Positions 1 to 8,200 of a stretch of 64,000 nt of DNA are shown piece after piece. Source of the DNA: Curtobacterium sp. MCBA15_001. GTDB taxonomy: Bacteria > Actinomycetota > Actinomycetes > Actinomycetales > Microbacteriaceae. How positions within the stretch are numbered: position 1 is the first letter of the stretch; each line of letters opens with the position of its first letter. Below the pieces are notes generated by a model. That model ran no database searches. It was not told the DNA's origin and saw nothing but the letters and a program-made list of their open reading frames with translations. A program made the translations under genes and the position numbers. The DNA is taken from positions 133,637 through 197,636 of the forward strand of contig NZ_MJGI01000025.1 of the NCBI RefSeq assembly GCF_001864835.1, read 5' to 3'.

Positions 1-629
1 TGGGCGCGGTGCTCGAGCGAGCCGCCGAAGTCGTCCGTGCGGTGGTTGCTGAGCGGCGAGAGGAACTGGTGCAGCAGGTAGCCGTGGGCAGCGTGGACCT
101 CGACCAGGTCGAAGCCGGCGTCGACGGCGCGGCGGGCTGCGGCGGCGAACCCGAGGGCGACCAGGCGGATGTCCTCGGTCGTCAGCTCCCGGGGCTCGGC
201 GTACCCGTCGAACGCCACCGCCGACGGGGCGACCGTGGTCCAGCCGCCCTCGGACGCGGGCACCGAGCCGTGCTGCTCGGACCAGGGGCGGTAGGTGGAG
301 GCCTTGCGACCGGCGTGGGCCAGCTGCACCCCGGCCGCGGCACCCTGGGAGTGGATGAAGTCGACGATCGGGCGGAACGCGTCACGCTGCTCGTCGTTCC
401 ACAGCCCGAGGTCCTGCGGGCTGATCCGGCCCTCCGGCACGACACCGGTGGCCTCGACCACGACGGCCCCGGCGCCGCCCTTGGCGAACCCGCCGAGGTG
501 GACCAGGTGCCACGGGGTGGGGACGCCGTCCTGCTGCTCGGCCGAGTACTGGCACATCGGGGAGACCCAGATGCGGTTCCGCACGGTCAGGTCGCGGATG
601 GTGATCGGGTCGAACAGGGCGTGCGTCAC
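1..629 (-). CDS. Old-yellow-enzyme family NADH:flavin oxidoreductase (3' part missing)
   Basis: FMN-dependent ene-reductase, TIM-barrel fold, predicted to reduce activated C=C bonds with NAD(P)H in the cytosol. The visible N-terminal 209 residues contain the YqjM-type signatures SPMCQYSA (flavin-tuning Cys), HAGRKAS and GYLLHQFLSPLSN. The window edge cuts off the rest of the gene. GTG start at 629 shares GTGA with the stop of the upstream HAD gene, so the two are translationally coupled. Substrate cannot be inferred. Family assignment is firm; exact physiological role is not. Confidence 0.92.
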   Translation of the reverse strand, partial: MTHALFDPITIRDLTVRNRIWVSPMCQYSAEQQDGVPTPWHLVHLGGFAKGGAGAVVVEATGVVPEGRISPQDLGLWNDEQRDAFRPIVDFIHSQGAAAGVQLAHAGRKASTYRPWSEQHGSVPASEGGWTTVAPSAVAFDGYAEPRELTTEDIRLVALGFAAAARRAVDAGFDLVEVHAAHGYLLHQFLSPLSNHRTDDFGGSLEHRA

Positions 630-1267
630 GCGGTGGCTCCTTCGCGGGGTGCGTCCTCGGCCAGGCGTTCCAGGAAGGCCCGGAGTCCGGTCGGGGAGAC
701 GTGGTGGTGGCCGACGGCGCCGATCGCTTCCGCGCCGGCGACGTTCTCGGCCCTGTTGTCCACGAACACCATCTGTGACGGGGTGATTCCCAGCCGGTCG
801 CAGGTGTCGCGGTAGATCGAAGCGTCGGGCTTCAGGACGTGCTCCTCGGCGCTGACCACGACGGTCTCGAAGAGCGAGCCCATCGGCGACCGGCGGTACG
901 GGTCGCCGAAGTCGAAGCCTGCGTTCGACAGCAGCGCCAGACGGGTGCCGGCGTCGTGCAGTTCCTCGACCAGGTCGAGCACGTCCGGGTCGACCTCGAA
1001 CCAGCCGGTGTAGTCCAGGGCCCACAGCCGGTGGACCTCGCTCACCGTCCAGCTGCGTCCCGTGCGTGCGGCGATCGCACGCCAGTACTCCAGCACCGAG
1101 AGGTCGCCGCGGTCCAGGTCGTGCCGGAGCTCCTGGTACACGGGGAAGAGTTCGTCCGCGGTCAGGCCGGTCGCCTCGAGCAGCGCGGTCCGTGCGGCGA
1201 CGGGCGTCCGGCTGATCACCTCGCCGTAGTCGAACACGACGACACGACCAGGCAGGAACAGGCTCAT
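626..1267 (-). CDS. HAD-superfamily hydrolase (subfamily IA phosphatase-like)
   Basis: 213-residue cytosolic phosphatase-like protein. Motif I is VVFDYGEV near residue 11, with the nucleophilic Asp but Gly-Glu where the usual second Asp sits, as in YihX-like sugar-phosphatases. Motif II is LLSNAG, motif III the Lys in LKPDASIY, and motif IV FVDNRAENV. First gene of an operon with the overlapping ene-reductase. The ATG at 1267 is preceded by a TACGGT box seven nt upstream, indicating a leaderless mRNA. Substrate unknown. Confidence 0.9.
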   Translation of the reverse strand: MSLFLPGRVVVFDYGEVISRTPVAARTALLEATGLTADELFPVYQELRHDLDRGDLSVLEYWRAIAARTGRSWTVSEVHRLWALDYTGWFEVDPDVLDLVEELHDAGTRLALLSNAGFDFGDPYRRSPMGSLFETVVVSAEEHVLKPDASIYRDTCDRLGITPSQMVFVDNRAENVAGAEAIGAVGHHHVSPTGLRAFLERLAEDAPREGATA

Positions 1268-1274
1268 GCGCTCC

Positions 1275-1284
1275 ACCGTAACGT
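1275..1284. promoter_or_regulatory. Overlapping divergent leaderless promoters (-10 boxes)
   Basis: TACGGT on the minus strand (1280-1275) and TAACGT on the plus strand (1279-1284) overlap in the 24-bp gap between the HAD gene and nnrD. Each lies seven nt from an ATG, so both transcripts would begin at or next to the start codon. The two promoters cannot easily be occupied at once. Inference from motif and spacing only. Confidence 0.55.
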
Positions 1285-1291
1285 GGGGACG

Positions 1292-2137
1292 ATGAACGCC
1301 TCCGTGCCCTTCTCCGTGTCCGACGCCGCCGCGTGGACGACCGCCCCGGTGGGGGAGTCGACGAAGTACCGCCGCGGTGTCCTCGGCGTCGCGACGGGCT
1401 CGGCGGCGTACCCCGGAGCCGCGGTGCTCGGTGTCGATGCCGCCGTCCACACCGGGGTCGGCATGGTCCGGTACGCCGGCCCCGACCGGGCAGGCGACTT
1501 CGTGCTGATGCGCCGTCCCGAGGTCGTCGTCGGGACCGGGCGGGTGCAGGCGTGGCTGGTCGGCTCCGGGATCTCGGCCGGTTCGCTCGGCGAGCTGGAC
1601 CCCGCGACCGCCGAGGCCTTCCGGCACGCGTCGGACGACGGGGTCCCGGTCGTCGTGGACGCCGGTGCGATCCCGCTCGTCGACCTGGGGCCGCTCGCCG
1701 TCCTGACGCCGCACGCGGGAGAGCTCGCCGCGCTCCTGGACACGGACCGCGAGACCGTCGAGCACGACCCCCGGGGGTCCGCCCTGCGCGCGGCCGAGCA
1801 GACCGGCAGCGTCGTGCTGCTCAAGGGCGCGGACACCCACGTCGTCACTCCCGACGGGTCGGTCGACCTGGTCGCGTCCGCCGCCACACCGTGGCTCGCC
1901 GCCGCCGGTGCGGGCGACGTCCTCGGCGGGGTGCTCGGTGCGCTCGTCGCCACCCGGGCGGCACAGGGGCCGCTGACGCCCGAGGACCTGGCACACCTGG
2001 CCGCGACCGCCGCGGTCGTGCACGGGACCGCGGCCCGGCGGGCTTCGGACGGGGGCCCCTTCCCGATGGCGGCGCTGATCGCCGAACTGCCCGGCGTGGT
2101 CCGCGACCTCGTGACGACCGGCGACGCACTCGCCTGA
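1292..2137 (+). CDS. nnrD: ADP-dependent NAD(P)H-hydrate dehydratase
   Basis: Repairs damaged (hydrated) NADH and NADPH using ADP; ribokinase-like fold. 281 residues. Conserved pieces are GVATGSAAYPGAAVLGVDAA near the N terminus, VVVDAGAIPL, LTPHAGELAAL and the catalytic anion-hole segment AAGAGDVLGGVLGAL. The N-terminal epimerase domain of bifunctional Nnr proteins is absent, so this is the stand-alone dehydratase form. ATG start follows GGGGAC, which could serve as ribosome site, but TAACGT seven nt upstream also fits leaderless initiation. Confidence 0.92.
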   Translation: MNASVPFSVSDAAAWTTAPVGESTKYRRGVLGVATGSAAYPGAAVLGVDAAVHTGVGMVRYAGPDRAGDFVLMRRPEVVVGTGRVQAWLVGSGISAGSLGELDPATAEAFRHASDDGVPVVVDAGAIPLVDLGPLAVLTPHAGELAALLDTDRETVEHDPRGSALRAAEQTGSVVLLKGADTHVVTPDGSVDLVASAATPWLAAAGAGDVLGGVLGALVATRAAQGPLTPEDLAHLAATAAVVHGTAARRASDGGPFPMAALIAELPGVVRDLVTTGDALA

Positions 2138-2240
2138 CCGGGGATGCACCCGCCCGACCGGTGACGCACCGGCCTGACCGGCGAGGCACCCGCCTGACGC
2201 GACGCACCGGCCTGACCGGCGACGCACCTGCGTGGCGGGA
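2123..2240 (+). repeat. 20-bp tandem repeat spanning the end of nnrD
   Basis: About six units of a 20-bp sequence beginning GACGCACY and ending CTGACCGG (2123, 2143, 2163, an 18-bp unit at 2183, 2201, 2221). The first unit contains the last codons of nnrD. Downstream to 2435 there are further degenerate GCGGGARCCCGCA copies and no credible gene. Confidence 0.8.
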
Positions 2241-2435
2241 ACCCGCACGGCCCGCAGGTCACGCTCCGGTCACCGGGAGCGGGAACACGCATCCGTCGCG
2301 GGAGCCCGCATCGATCCCGCCACCGGGGTGGCGGTCCGTCGTGGGAGTCCGCCCGGACGGTTAGACAGGTCCCGAGGGACGACAACGGCTCGCACCACGG
2401 GTCAGGGTCCGCCCTCGGGAAGCGAACCACTCATC

Positions 2436-3308
2436 ATGCAGGATGCACACCACACCGTCGACGGCGACGGTCACCCCACCCCTCGGGCACCGCGACGACC
2501 CCTGCGCGTCTCGCGGTTCCTGCTCGTCTTCGTGGCGGTCGTCGCCGCCGGCGTCACCCTCGGGTCCGTCTCGACCGCGGACGCCCGTCCGGCCATCGGC
2601 GTCCGCCCGTCGCCGTCGCCGACGGCCGCCGCACCGTCACCGGTCCCGACACTCCCCGCCGCGACCACACCGCCGTCGTTCTCCGAGGACTTCGACACCG
2701 ACGCCGCCGCGGGCGGGCAGTTCGCGGCCACCTACGCCGACGCCTGGCAGCCCTACCCGGACGGCATGAGCGACAAGTACTGGTCGGGCGAGGTCATCAG
2801 CGCCCATGACGGCATCATGGACGTCGCGATGGACGGTGCGCGTGGCGCCGCCGGGACCTTCGGCACGCCGCAGGGAGCGTGGATGCACGTCGGCGGGACC
2901 TTCAGCGTGCGGGCACGGGCGACGGGCGGCGACGACAACGGCGCTGCCTTCATGCTCTGGCCGACCTCGAACGTCTGGTCCGAGGGGGAGCTCGACTTCC
3001 CCGAGGGCACCTTCCAGGGCACCGTCGGCGCGTTCAGCCACGCGATGGTCCCCGGGCACGAACGCCAGCAGAACGGCCTGCACACGACCGCCACGTGGCG
3101 CAGGTGGCACACCTACACGACGGTCTGGGTGCCCGGCGACTCGGTCAAGTACTACGTCGACGGCAAGCTCGTCTTCGCGGACACCGAGTTCGTCCCGACC
3201 ACCGCGCACCGCTACATGTTCCAGATCGGCAACGGCGGAGCACCCGGGAACCTCGAGATCGACTGGGTGCGCATCTGGTCGGCCTCCGAGGGCCAGCCGC
3301 AGCCCTGA
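2436..3308 (+). CDS. Secreted glycoside hydrolase family 16 protein
   Basis: Predicted exported beta-glucanase or related endoglycosidase. 290 residues: basic N-region, hydrophobic signal or anchor segment at about 25-48, a Pro/Thr/Ala-rich linker (50-80) and a GH16 domain. The GH16 signature E-L-D-F-P-E lies at 185-190; by family knowledge E185 is the nucleophile and E190 the acid/base. Signal cleavage after ADA (48-50) is plausible. The specific polysaccharide cannot be read from sequence. A strong hairpin follows the stop. Confidence 0.88.
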   Translation: MQDAHHTVDGDGHPTPRAPRRPLRVSRFLLVFVAVVAAGVTLGSVSTADARPAIGVRPSPSPTAAAPSPVPTLPAATTPPSFSEDFDTDAAAGGQFAATYADAWQPYPDGMSDKYWSGEVISAHDGIMDVAMDGARGAAGTFGTPQGAWMHVGGTFSVRARATGGDDNGAAFMLWPTSNVWSEGELDFPEGTFQGTVGAFSHAMVPGHERQQNGLHTTATWRRWHTYTTVWVPGDSVKYYVDGKLVFADTEFVPTTAHRYMFQIGNGGAPGNLEIDWVRIWSASEGQPQP

Positions 3309-3320
3309 CGCGGCCACGTC

Positions 3321-3368
3321 GACGGACGGGAGGCACGGCGCCAGCTGGCACCGTGCCTCCAGTCCGTC
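3321..3368. terminator. Long hairpin terminator between GH16 and glycosyltransferase genes
   Basis: Two 24-nt arms (3321-3344 and 3345-3368) pair at 22 of 24 positions with almost no loop. The arms carry the GGACGGGAGGC / GCCTCCNGTCC sequence that recurs at other gene ends in this window. No U-tract follows, as is common in high-GC actinobacteria. Confidence 0.7.
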
Positions 3369-3382
3369 CCATGGTCGGCCGG

Positions 3383-3388
3383 TACGCT
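3383..3388 (+). promoter_or_regulatory. Leaderless -10 box TACGCT
   Basis: TACGCT ends six nt before the GTG at 3395, the spacing seen at many other starts in this window. It argues for GTG 3395 over the in-frame ATG at 3371, which lies directly after the terminator hairpin. Confidence 0.5.
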
Positions 3389-3394
3389 CGTCCG

Positions 3395-4705
3395 GTGCAG
3401 CGGTCCCGTCGGTTCGGCCTCCTCGGCTTCGTGGCCGCGTTCGCGGCCGTCCACGCGTTCCTGTGGTGGCTGTCGTTCGTCGTCCCCAACCTGCCGATCG
3501 GCGACGTGGAGATCACCTACCGACGCTGGATCGAGACCGGCCTCACCCAGCACGTCTGGGTCGGCACCGACACGGACTGGGTCTACCCGATCCTGGCGAT
3601 CGTGCCCATGGCGCTCGCCGCCGTCGTCGGTACCGCGCACATCGGTGCCGGTTGGCTCGGCCTGATGGTCGTGCTCGACGCCGTCGCCTGCGCGTTCCTG
3701 TGGCGGTTCCGCGCGTTCGGCGTCCGTGTCGTGTGGTGGTGGCTCGGCTTCCTGCTGGCCCTCGGGCCGATCGGCCTCGGACGGATCGACACCGTCGCGA
3801 CCGCGGTTGCCCTGGTCGGGGTGGCGTTCGTCGCCGCCCGGCCAGCGGTCGCGTCCGCGGTGTTCACGGTCGCCGCGTGGGTCAAGGTCTGGCCGGCCGC
3901 CCTGGTCGGCGTGCTCCTGGTCCTGCGGCGCGGCCGCCGCCGCGGCGTGCTCGCCGGCGCAGTCGTCGTCACCGCGCTGGTGGTGCTCGTCGACGTGCTG
4001 TTCGGCGGCGCGGCCCACCTGCTCTCCTTCATCGGGCAGCAGTCGGGGCGGGCGCTGCAGATCGAGTCGCCCCTCGCGACGCCGTTCATGTGGGCCGCGG
4101 CCGCACACGTCCCCGGGGCGGCGGTGTACTACGACCGGGAGATCCTGACCTTCGAGGTGTCCGGCTCGGGCACGCACCTCGCCGCGGCCGTCTCCACCCC
4201 GCTGATGGCAGCCGTGGTGCTCGGTGGTCTCGCCCTGGCTGCCTGGGGGGTCGGGCGGGGCGCTCGCCGGGTGGAGGTGGCCCCGGTGCTGGCCCTGGTG
4301 CTCGTGGCGGCGCTCATCGCGACGAACAAGGTCGGGTCGCCGCAGTACGTCGGGTGGTTCGCGGTGCCGGTCGTGTGGGGGCTGGTCGCGGGTCGCACGA
4401 GCGCTCGACGCTTCCTGCCGGTCGCCGTGGCCGCCGTACCGATGGCGCTGCTGACGCAGGTGATCTACCCCGCGTACTACGACCAGGTGCTCACCGTGCA
4501 GCCGTGGATCCTGATGGTGCTGACGCTGCGGAACGCGCTCGAGGTCGCCTTGCTGGTGTGGGCGCTCGTCGTCCTCGTGCGCCTCGGCCTCGCCGCGCGG
4601 CGGGCCGGGGATGCGTCGTCGTCGGGTCGCTCCGGCGCAGCCCTCGGTCGCACCGGTGCAGACCCTGGTCGGGCGGAGCCGCCGCGGGGCAGGATGGACG
4701 CATGA
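3395..4705 (+). CDS. Polytopic membrane glycosyltransferase-like protein (GT87/DUF2029 type)
   Basis: 436 residues with about ten hydrophobic segments, a short basic N terminus and a charged tail. The layout and motifs (GDVEITYRRW after the first membrane segment, IGLGRIDTV, AWVKVWPAAL, a late NKVGSPQYVGW) match actinobacterial polyprenyl-phosphate-dependent mannosyl/arabinosyl transferases that add sugars outside the membrane. Acceptor and donor are unknown. Its stop overlaps the next start (ATGA). Confidence 0.72.
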   Translation: MQRSRRFGLLGFVAAFAAVHAFLWWLSFVVPNLPIGDVEITYRRWIETGLTQHVWVGTDTDWVYPILAIVPMALAAVVGTAHIGAGWLGLMVVLDAVACAFLWRFRAFGVRVVWWWLGFLLALGPIGLGRIDTVATAVALVGVAFVAARPAVASAVFTVAAWVKVWPAALVGVLLVLRRGRRRGVLAGAVVVTALVVLVDVLFGGAAHLLSFIGQQSGRALQIESPLATPFMWAAAAHVPGAAVYYDREILTFEVSGSGTHLAAAVSTPLMAAVVLGGLALAAWGVGRGARRVEVAPVLALVLVAALIATNKVGSPQYVGWFAVPVVWGLVAGRTSARRFLPVAVAAVPMALLTQVIYPAYYDQVLTVQPWILMVLTLRNALEVALLVWALVVLVRLGLAARRAGDASSSGRSGAALGRTGADPGRAEPPRGRMDA

Positions 4706-5016
4706 TCGTCGCCTTCTCCGTCGCTCCGTCCGGTGGTCCCGCCGACCAGCCCGACGGCTCCGTGCACGACGCCGTCGCCGCCGCGGTGCGGGTCGTCCGC
4801 GAGTCCGGTCTGCCGAACCGGACCTCGTCGATGTTCACCGAGGTCGAGGGGGAGTGGGACGAGGTGATGGACGTCGTCAAGCGCGCCACCGAGGCCGCCG
4901 GAGCGTTCGGCACCCGCGTCTCGCTCGTGCTCAAGGCCGACATCCGACCGGGTCGCACCGGGGAACTGGACGGCAAGGTCGAGCGGCTCGAGGCCGCGAT
5001 CGAGCGAGCTTCCTGA
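4702..5016 (+). CDS. Thiamine-binding-like protein (MTH1187/YkoF family)
   Basis: 104-residue cytosolic ferredoxin-like-fold protein. The start MIVAFSVAP, the SSMFTEVEGEWDEVMDVVKRA segment and the end with DGKVERLEAAIE are typical of the MTH1187/YqgV family, members of which bind thiamine or related ligands. ATGA overlap with the membrane transferase implies coupled translation, although no functional link is obvious. Confidence 0.85.
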   Translation: MIVAFSVAPSGGPADQPDGSVHDAVAAAVRVVRESGLPNRTSSMFTEVEGEWDEVMDVVKRATEAAGAFGTRVSLVLKADIRPGRTGELDGKVERLEAAIERAS

Positions 5017-5120
5017 GTCCTGGTCGACACGCCGTCGGCGTCGCTCGGGATGTCGGTGGCGAGGTGTCTCATTGCTGCAGGCGGACACACCCGGTGCCGT
5101 CGGTGGACGAGGAGTCAGGC

Positions 5121-5324
5121 ATGCTGCACGACGGACTGCACGACGGTTGGTGTGACGACTGCGACAGCCAGACGGTCGTCGTCGACCGCGACGACGCGTC
5201 GGACACCGCGTGGGCGACCTGCACCGAGTGCGGCGCCGGGTGGGTGCACCGTGACGACGTCCGGGTGCCGGCGGCTGCGTCCGCCGCTGCACGGCCTGCT
5301 GCCACGGAGCGTCGCGCCGCCTGA
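5121..5324 (+). CDS. Zinc-ribbon microprotein
   Basis: 67 residues with paired C-x2-C motifs (CDDC and CTEC) spaced about 25 residues apart, a probable single zinc ribbon, then an Ala-rich tail. GAGGAG sits about nine nt before the ATG. No recognised family; possibly a nucleic-acid or protein binding adaptor. Confidence 0.72.
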   Translation: MLHDGLHDGWCDDCDSQTVVVDRDDASDTAWATCTECGAGWVHRDDVRVPAAASAAARPAATERRAA

Positions 5325-5474
5325 GCCGTCGCGGCTGCACCGTCGCGCTGCTGGTTGTGCGGCGGCTGGTGCGGGCCCCACGGTCGAATCGATTCGTCCG
5401 GCGCTTCCGTCGGGGTGTTGGAGCGGTCTACACTGACGAGGCACCTCACCCGTCCACGTCCGGAGACCAGGTCC

Positions 5475-6740
5475 ATGCCCCAGCTCTCGCCGGCGCGTCG
5501 CGCGCTCGCCATCTCCGCCCTCGCGCTCGGTGGGTTCGCCATCGGGTCGACCGAGTTCGTCGCGATGGGCCTGCTGCCGAACATCGCGCAGGCACTGCTC
5601 CCGGCGCAGTACGCCGCCGACCCGGACGCCGGGATCGCCCACGCCGGCTGGCTCGTCAGCGCCTACGCCCTCGGGGTCGTCGTGGGCGCACCGACCATCG
5701 CCGCGATGAGTGCACGGTTCCCCCGCAAGGGCCTGCTCCTGGTGCTGCTGATCGGCTTCGTCGTCGCCACGGTCGCCAGCGCCGTCCTGCCCTCGTTCGG
5801 GCTCGTGTTCCTCGCGCGCTTCGTGGCCGGGCTGCCGCACGGCGCGTACTTCGGGATCGCCTCCATCGTCGCCGGCGACATCATGGGTGCCGGCAAGCGC
5901 GGGCGGGGCATCGCGATGGTGATGCTCGGCCTGTCGATCGCCAACGTCGTCGGGGTCCCCGCGATCACGTGGATCGGGCAGAACGCCGGGTGGCGTGTTG
6001 CCTACGGCGTCGTGGCCGTGCTGTTCGTCGCCACGTTCCTGGCCGTCGCCGCGTTCGTCCCGCGCTCCGCCCGCGACGAGTCCGCGTCCATCGGCCGTGA
6101 GCTCCGGGCGTTCCGCGTGCCGCAGGTCTGGCTCGTGATGGGGCTCGGTGCCGTCGGCTTCGGCGGGTTCTTCGCCGTCTACTCGTACATCTCGCCGCTC
6201 GTCACGAACGTGACCGGGCTGCCCGAGGGGGCCGTCCCGCTCGTGCTCGTCGTGGTCGGCCTCGGCATGGTCGTCGGCGGGGTGCTCGGCGGGCACCTGG
6301 CCGACCACAGCGTCAAGCGCACCATCTACATCGGCATGTTCGCGCTGATCGGAGCGCTCGTGTTCCTGGTGCTCACCGCGCAGTGGACCGTCGGCGTGTT
6401 CGTCGGCGCCTTCCTGCTCGGCGCGACTTCGTCCGCGATCCCGCCGGCCGTGCAGTCCCGCCTGATGGACATGGCCGGGGACGCCCGGACGATCGCCGCG
6501 GCCCTGAACCACTCCGCGTTCAACATCGGCAACTCCCTCGGAGCCGCGCTGGGCGGAGCGGTCATCGCCGCCGGCTTCGGGTTCCGCGCACCGGGGTGGC
6601 TCGGCATCGTCCTGGCGCTGCTCGGCGTGCTGATGACCGCGGTCAGCTACGGCGTCGAGCGTCGGTCGACCCAGCGCGCCGCCGTGCGGAGCCGCCAGCC
6701 GTCGACCGGTCCGATCACGGCCCCGGTGCCGACGGTCTGA
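5475..6740 (+). CDS. MFS transporter, sugar/arabinose efflux (AraJ-like) family
   Basis: 421-residue twelve-helix inner-membrane exporter of the drug:H+ antiporter-1 group. Start MPQLSPARRALAISALALG, then GFAIGSTEFVAMGLLP in helix 1, typical of AraJ/YdhP/PbuE proteins; conserved loop RFPRKG after helix 2. GGAG lies nine nt upstream of the ATG and a TACACT box is at 5429-5434. Substrate unknown. Its 3' end overlaps the convergent next gene by 26 bp. Confidence 0.88.
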   Translation: MPQLSPARRALAISALALGGFAIGSTEFVAMGLLPNIAQALLPAQYAADPDAGIAHAGWLVSAYALGVVVGAPTIAAMSARFPRKGLLLVLLIGFVVATVASAVLPSFGLVFLARFVAGLPHGAYFGIASIVAGDIMGAGKRGRGIAMVMLGLSIANVVGVPAITWIGQNAGWRVAYGVVAVLFVATFLAVAAFVPRSARDESASIGRELRAFRVPQVWLVMGLGAVGFGGFFAVYSYISPLVTNVTGLPEGAVPLVLVVVGLGMVVGGVLGGHLADHSVKRTIYIGMFALIGALVFLVLTAQWTVGVFVGAFLLGATSSAIPPAVQSRLMDMAGDARTIAAALNHSAFNIGNSLGAALGGAVIAAGFGFRAPGWLGIVLALLGVLMTAVSYGVERRSTQRAAVRSRQPSTGPITAPVPTV

Positions 6741-7314
6741 CGGACGCCTGCGCGCGGCGGCGCTGGCGGTACTGCCACAGTCGGTCGAGGTCGCCCCACT
6801 TCGCCGCCAGCATCACGCCCAAGGCCAGCAGGATCGGCGCGCACACCGCCCAACCGGTCCACGCGTCGTCCACCGTCGACGGGTCGTAGACGCTGTCCGG
6901 CACGCCGGTCTCGTCCGCGTCCCAGTCACGGTAGCCGGCACGCTGCGGTCCGGTCGGCACGTCCTGCCGGTCGAGGCCACCGTCGTCGAGCAGGACGTCG
7001 TGCAGCACCAACCCACGGTCGTCGGCCGTCCACGTGCCGATCGGGTCGCAGCGCTCGCCGTACCGGGTCTGGTAGCAGGACAGCTGCGTCAGTCGGAAGG
7101 TGCCCCAGTGCACCGGCTCGGCCAGCGCCGACCGTGCCGAGATCGCCGTCGCGACACAGGAGACGATCCCGACGAGCACGAGTGCGTACACCAGGAGGGC
7201 CAGGACCGTCAGCACAGGATGACGTCGGTCGCGCTCGGGGCCAGCGTCAGGCAGCGCATTCCGGCGGTGGCGTGGTCGACGGCGACCAAGGTCGGCGGCG
7301 ATCGGGTCGGACAC
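6715..7314 (-). CDS. Two-TM membrane protein of unknown function
   Basis: 199 residues: basic N terminus, one membrane helix at about 35-57, an extracytoplasmic region of about 95 residues containing two Cys (near LSCYQTRYGERCD) that may form a disulfide, a second helix near 155-172, and a basic cytoplasmic tail. GTG at 7314 follows TACGAT by six nt. No family recognised. Confidence 0.68.
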   Translation of the reverse strand: MSDPIAADLGRRRPRHRRNALPDAGPERDRRHPVLTVLALLVYALVLVGIVSCVATAISARSALAEPVHWGTFRLTQLSCYQTRYGERCDPIGTWTADDRGLVLHDVLLDDGGLDRQDVPTGPQRAGYRDWDADETGVPDSVYDPSTVDDAWTGWAVCAPILLALGVMLAAKWGDLDRLWQYRQRRRAQASVRPSAPGP

Positions 7315-7365
7315 CACACGATCGTAGGGCGGGTCGGGACGCGGGAGCGGCCCCCAGAACGCGGC

Positions 7366-7395
7366 ACCGCCCCACACCGCGGGCTGCGGGGCGGT
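7366..7395 (-). terminator. Hairpin downstream of the response regulator
   Basis: ACCGCCCC (7366-7373) pairs perfectly with GGGGCGGT (7388-7395); the loop contains a CCGCGG palindrome. It lies about 30 nt after the regulator stop, the position of a terminator for the minus-strand cluster. Confidence 0.45.
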
Positions 7396-7427
7396 ACGAG
7401 GCGGTGTGCTTGGCTCGTCCCGAGGGC

Positions 7428-8099
7428 TCAGAGGCCGTGCGGGCTGCCGTCCTCGAAGATGATGCCGTCGGTGATGGCGCGCTTGCGCAGGGCGACCTTC
7501 GTGCCGACGTCGAACCCGGCGACGCGGTACTTCTCGCGGATGCGCTTGAGGTAGCTCTTGGCGGTCTCCTCGGAGATGCCGAGCTGGTACGCCACGCTCT
7601 TGACGGGCTCGCCGCCGCCGTAGAGCGCCATCACCCGGCGCTCCTGCGCGCTGAGCTTCGGCACCCCGCCCACGTCGCCGCTGTTGATGGCGAGGTCGAG
7701 CTCGGCGGAGACGTACTGCTCGCCGCGCTGGGCGGAGCGGATCGCCTCGACGATCATCTCGGCGTCCTCGCTCTTGACCAGGTACCCCAGCGCTCCGGAG
7801 CCGAGGGCCTCGCGGACGACGTTCGGCTCGGAGTAGGTGCTCATGACGACGGTCTTGACGCCGGCCGTCTTCAGCGTGGAGATCTTCAGCGAGACCGGGA
7901 TCGAGTCCTTGAGGTCCAGGTCCAGCAGCACGACGTCGACCGGGAACGCCGGGCTCGTCAGGAGCTCGGGCCAGGTCGTCACGGCCGCGACGAGCGTGAT
8001 GTCGTCGGCGGCGCCACGGATCCACTCGGTGAGCGCGCCGAGGAGCATCTTGTGGTCGTCGACCAGGGCCAGTCGGATCGGTTGCTCGGGAGTCGCCAT
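7428..8099 (-). CDS. NarL/FixJ-family response regulator
   Basis: 223-residue DNA-binding response regulator. Receiver domain 8-125 with acidic pair DD14-15, phosphoacceptor D60 in VVLLDLDLKD, Thr/Ser near STYSEP and Lys in YLVKSED. LuxR-type helix-turn-helix around 150-205 (LSAQERRVMALY, then LGISEETAKSYLKRIREKY). AAAGGAC precedes the ATG. Last gene of the cluster with the kinase at 9520-10677 and its presumed cognate regulator. Confidence 0.95.
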   Translation of the reverse strand: MATPEQPIRLALVDDHKMLLGALTEWIRGAADDITLVAAVTTWPELLTSPAFPVDVVLLDLDLKDSIPVSLKISTLKTAGVKTVVMSTYSEPNVVREALGSGALGYLVKSEDAEMIVEAIRSAQRGEQYVSAELDLAINSGDVGGVPKLSAQERRVMALYGGGEPVKSVAYQLGISEETAKSYLKRIREKYRVAGFDVGTKVALRKRAITDGIIFEDGSPHGL

Positions 8100-8200
8100 G
8101 CTGGCGTCCTTTCTCGTGGTCTGCGTGGCCGAGCCTAGGTGGCGGGCGCACTCGGGAGGCGCAGGCTGTCAGGGGTGTCCGGCAAGCGCGCCGGGACACG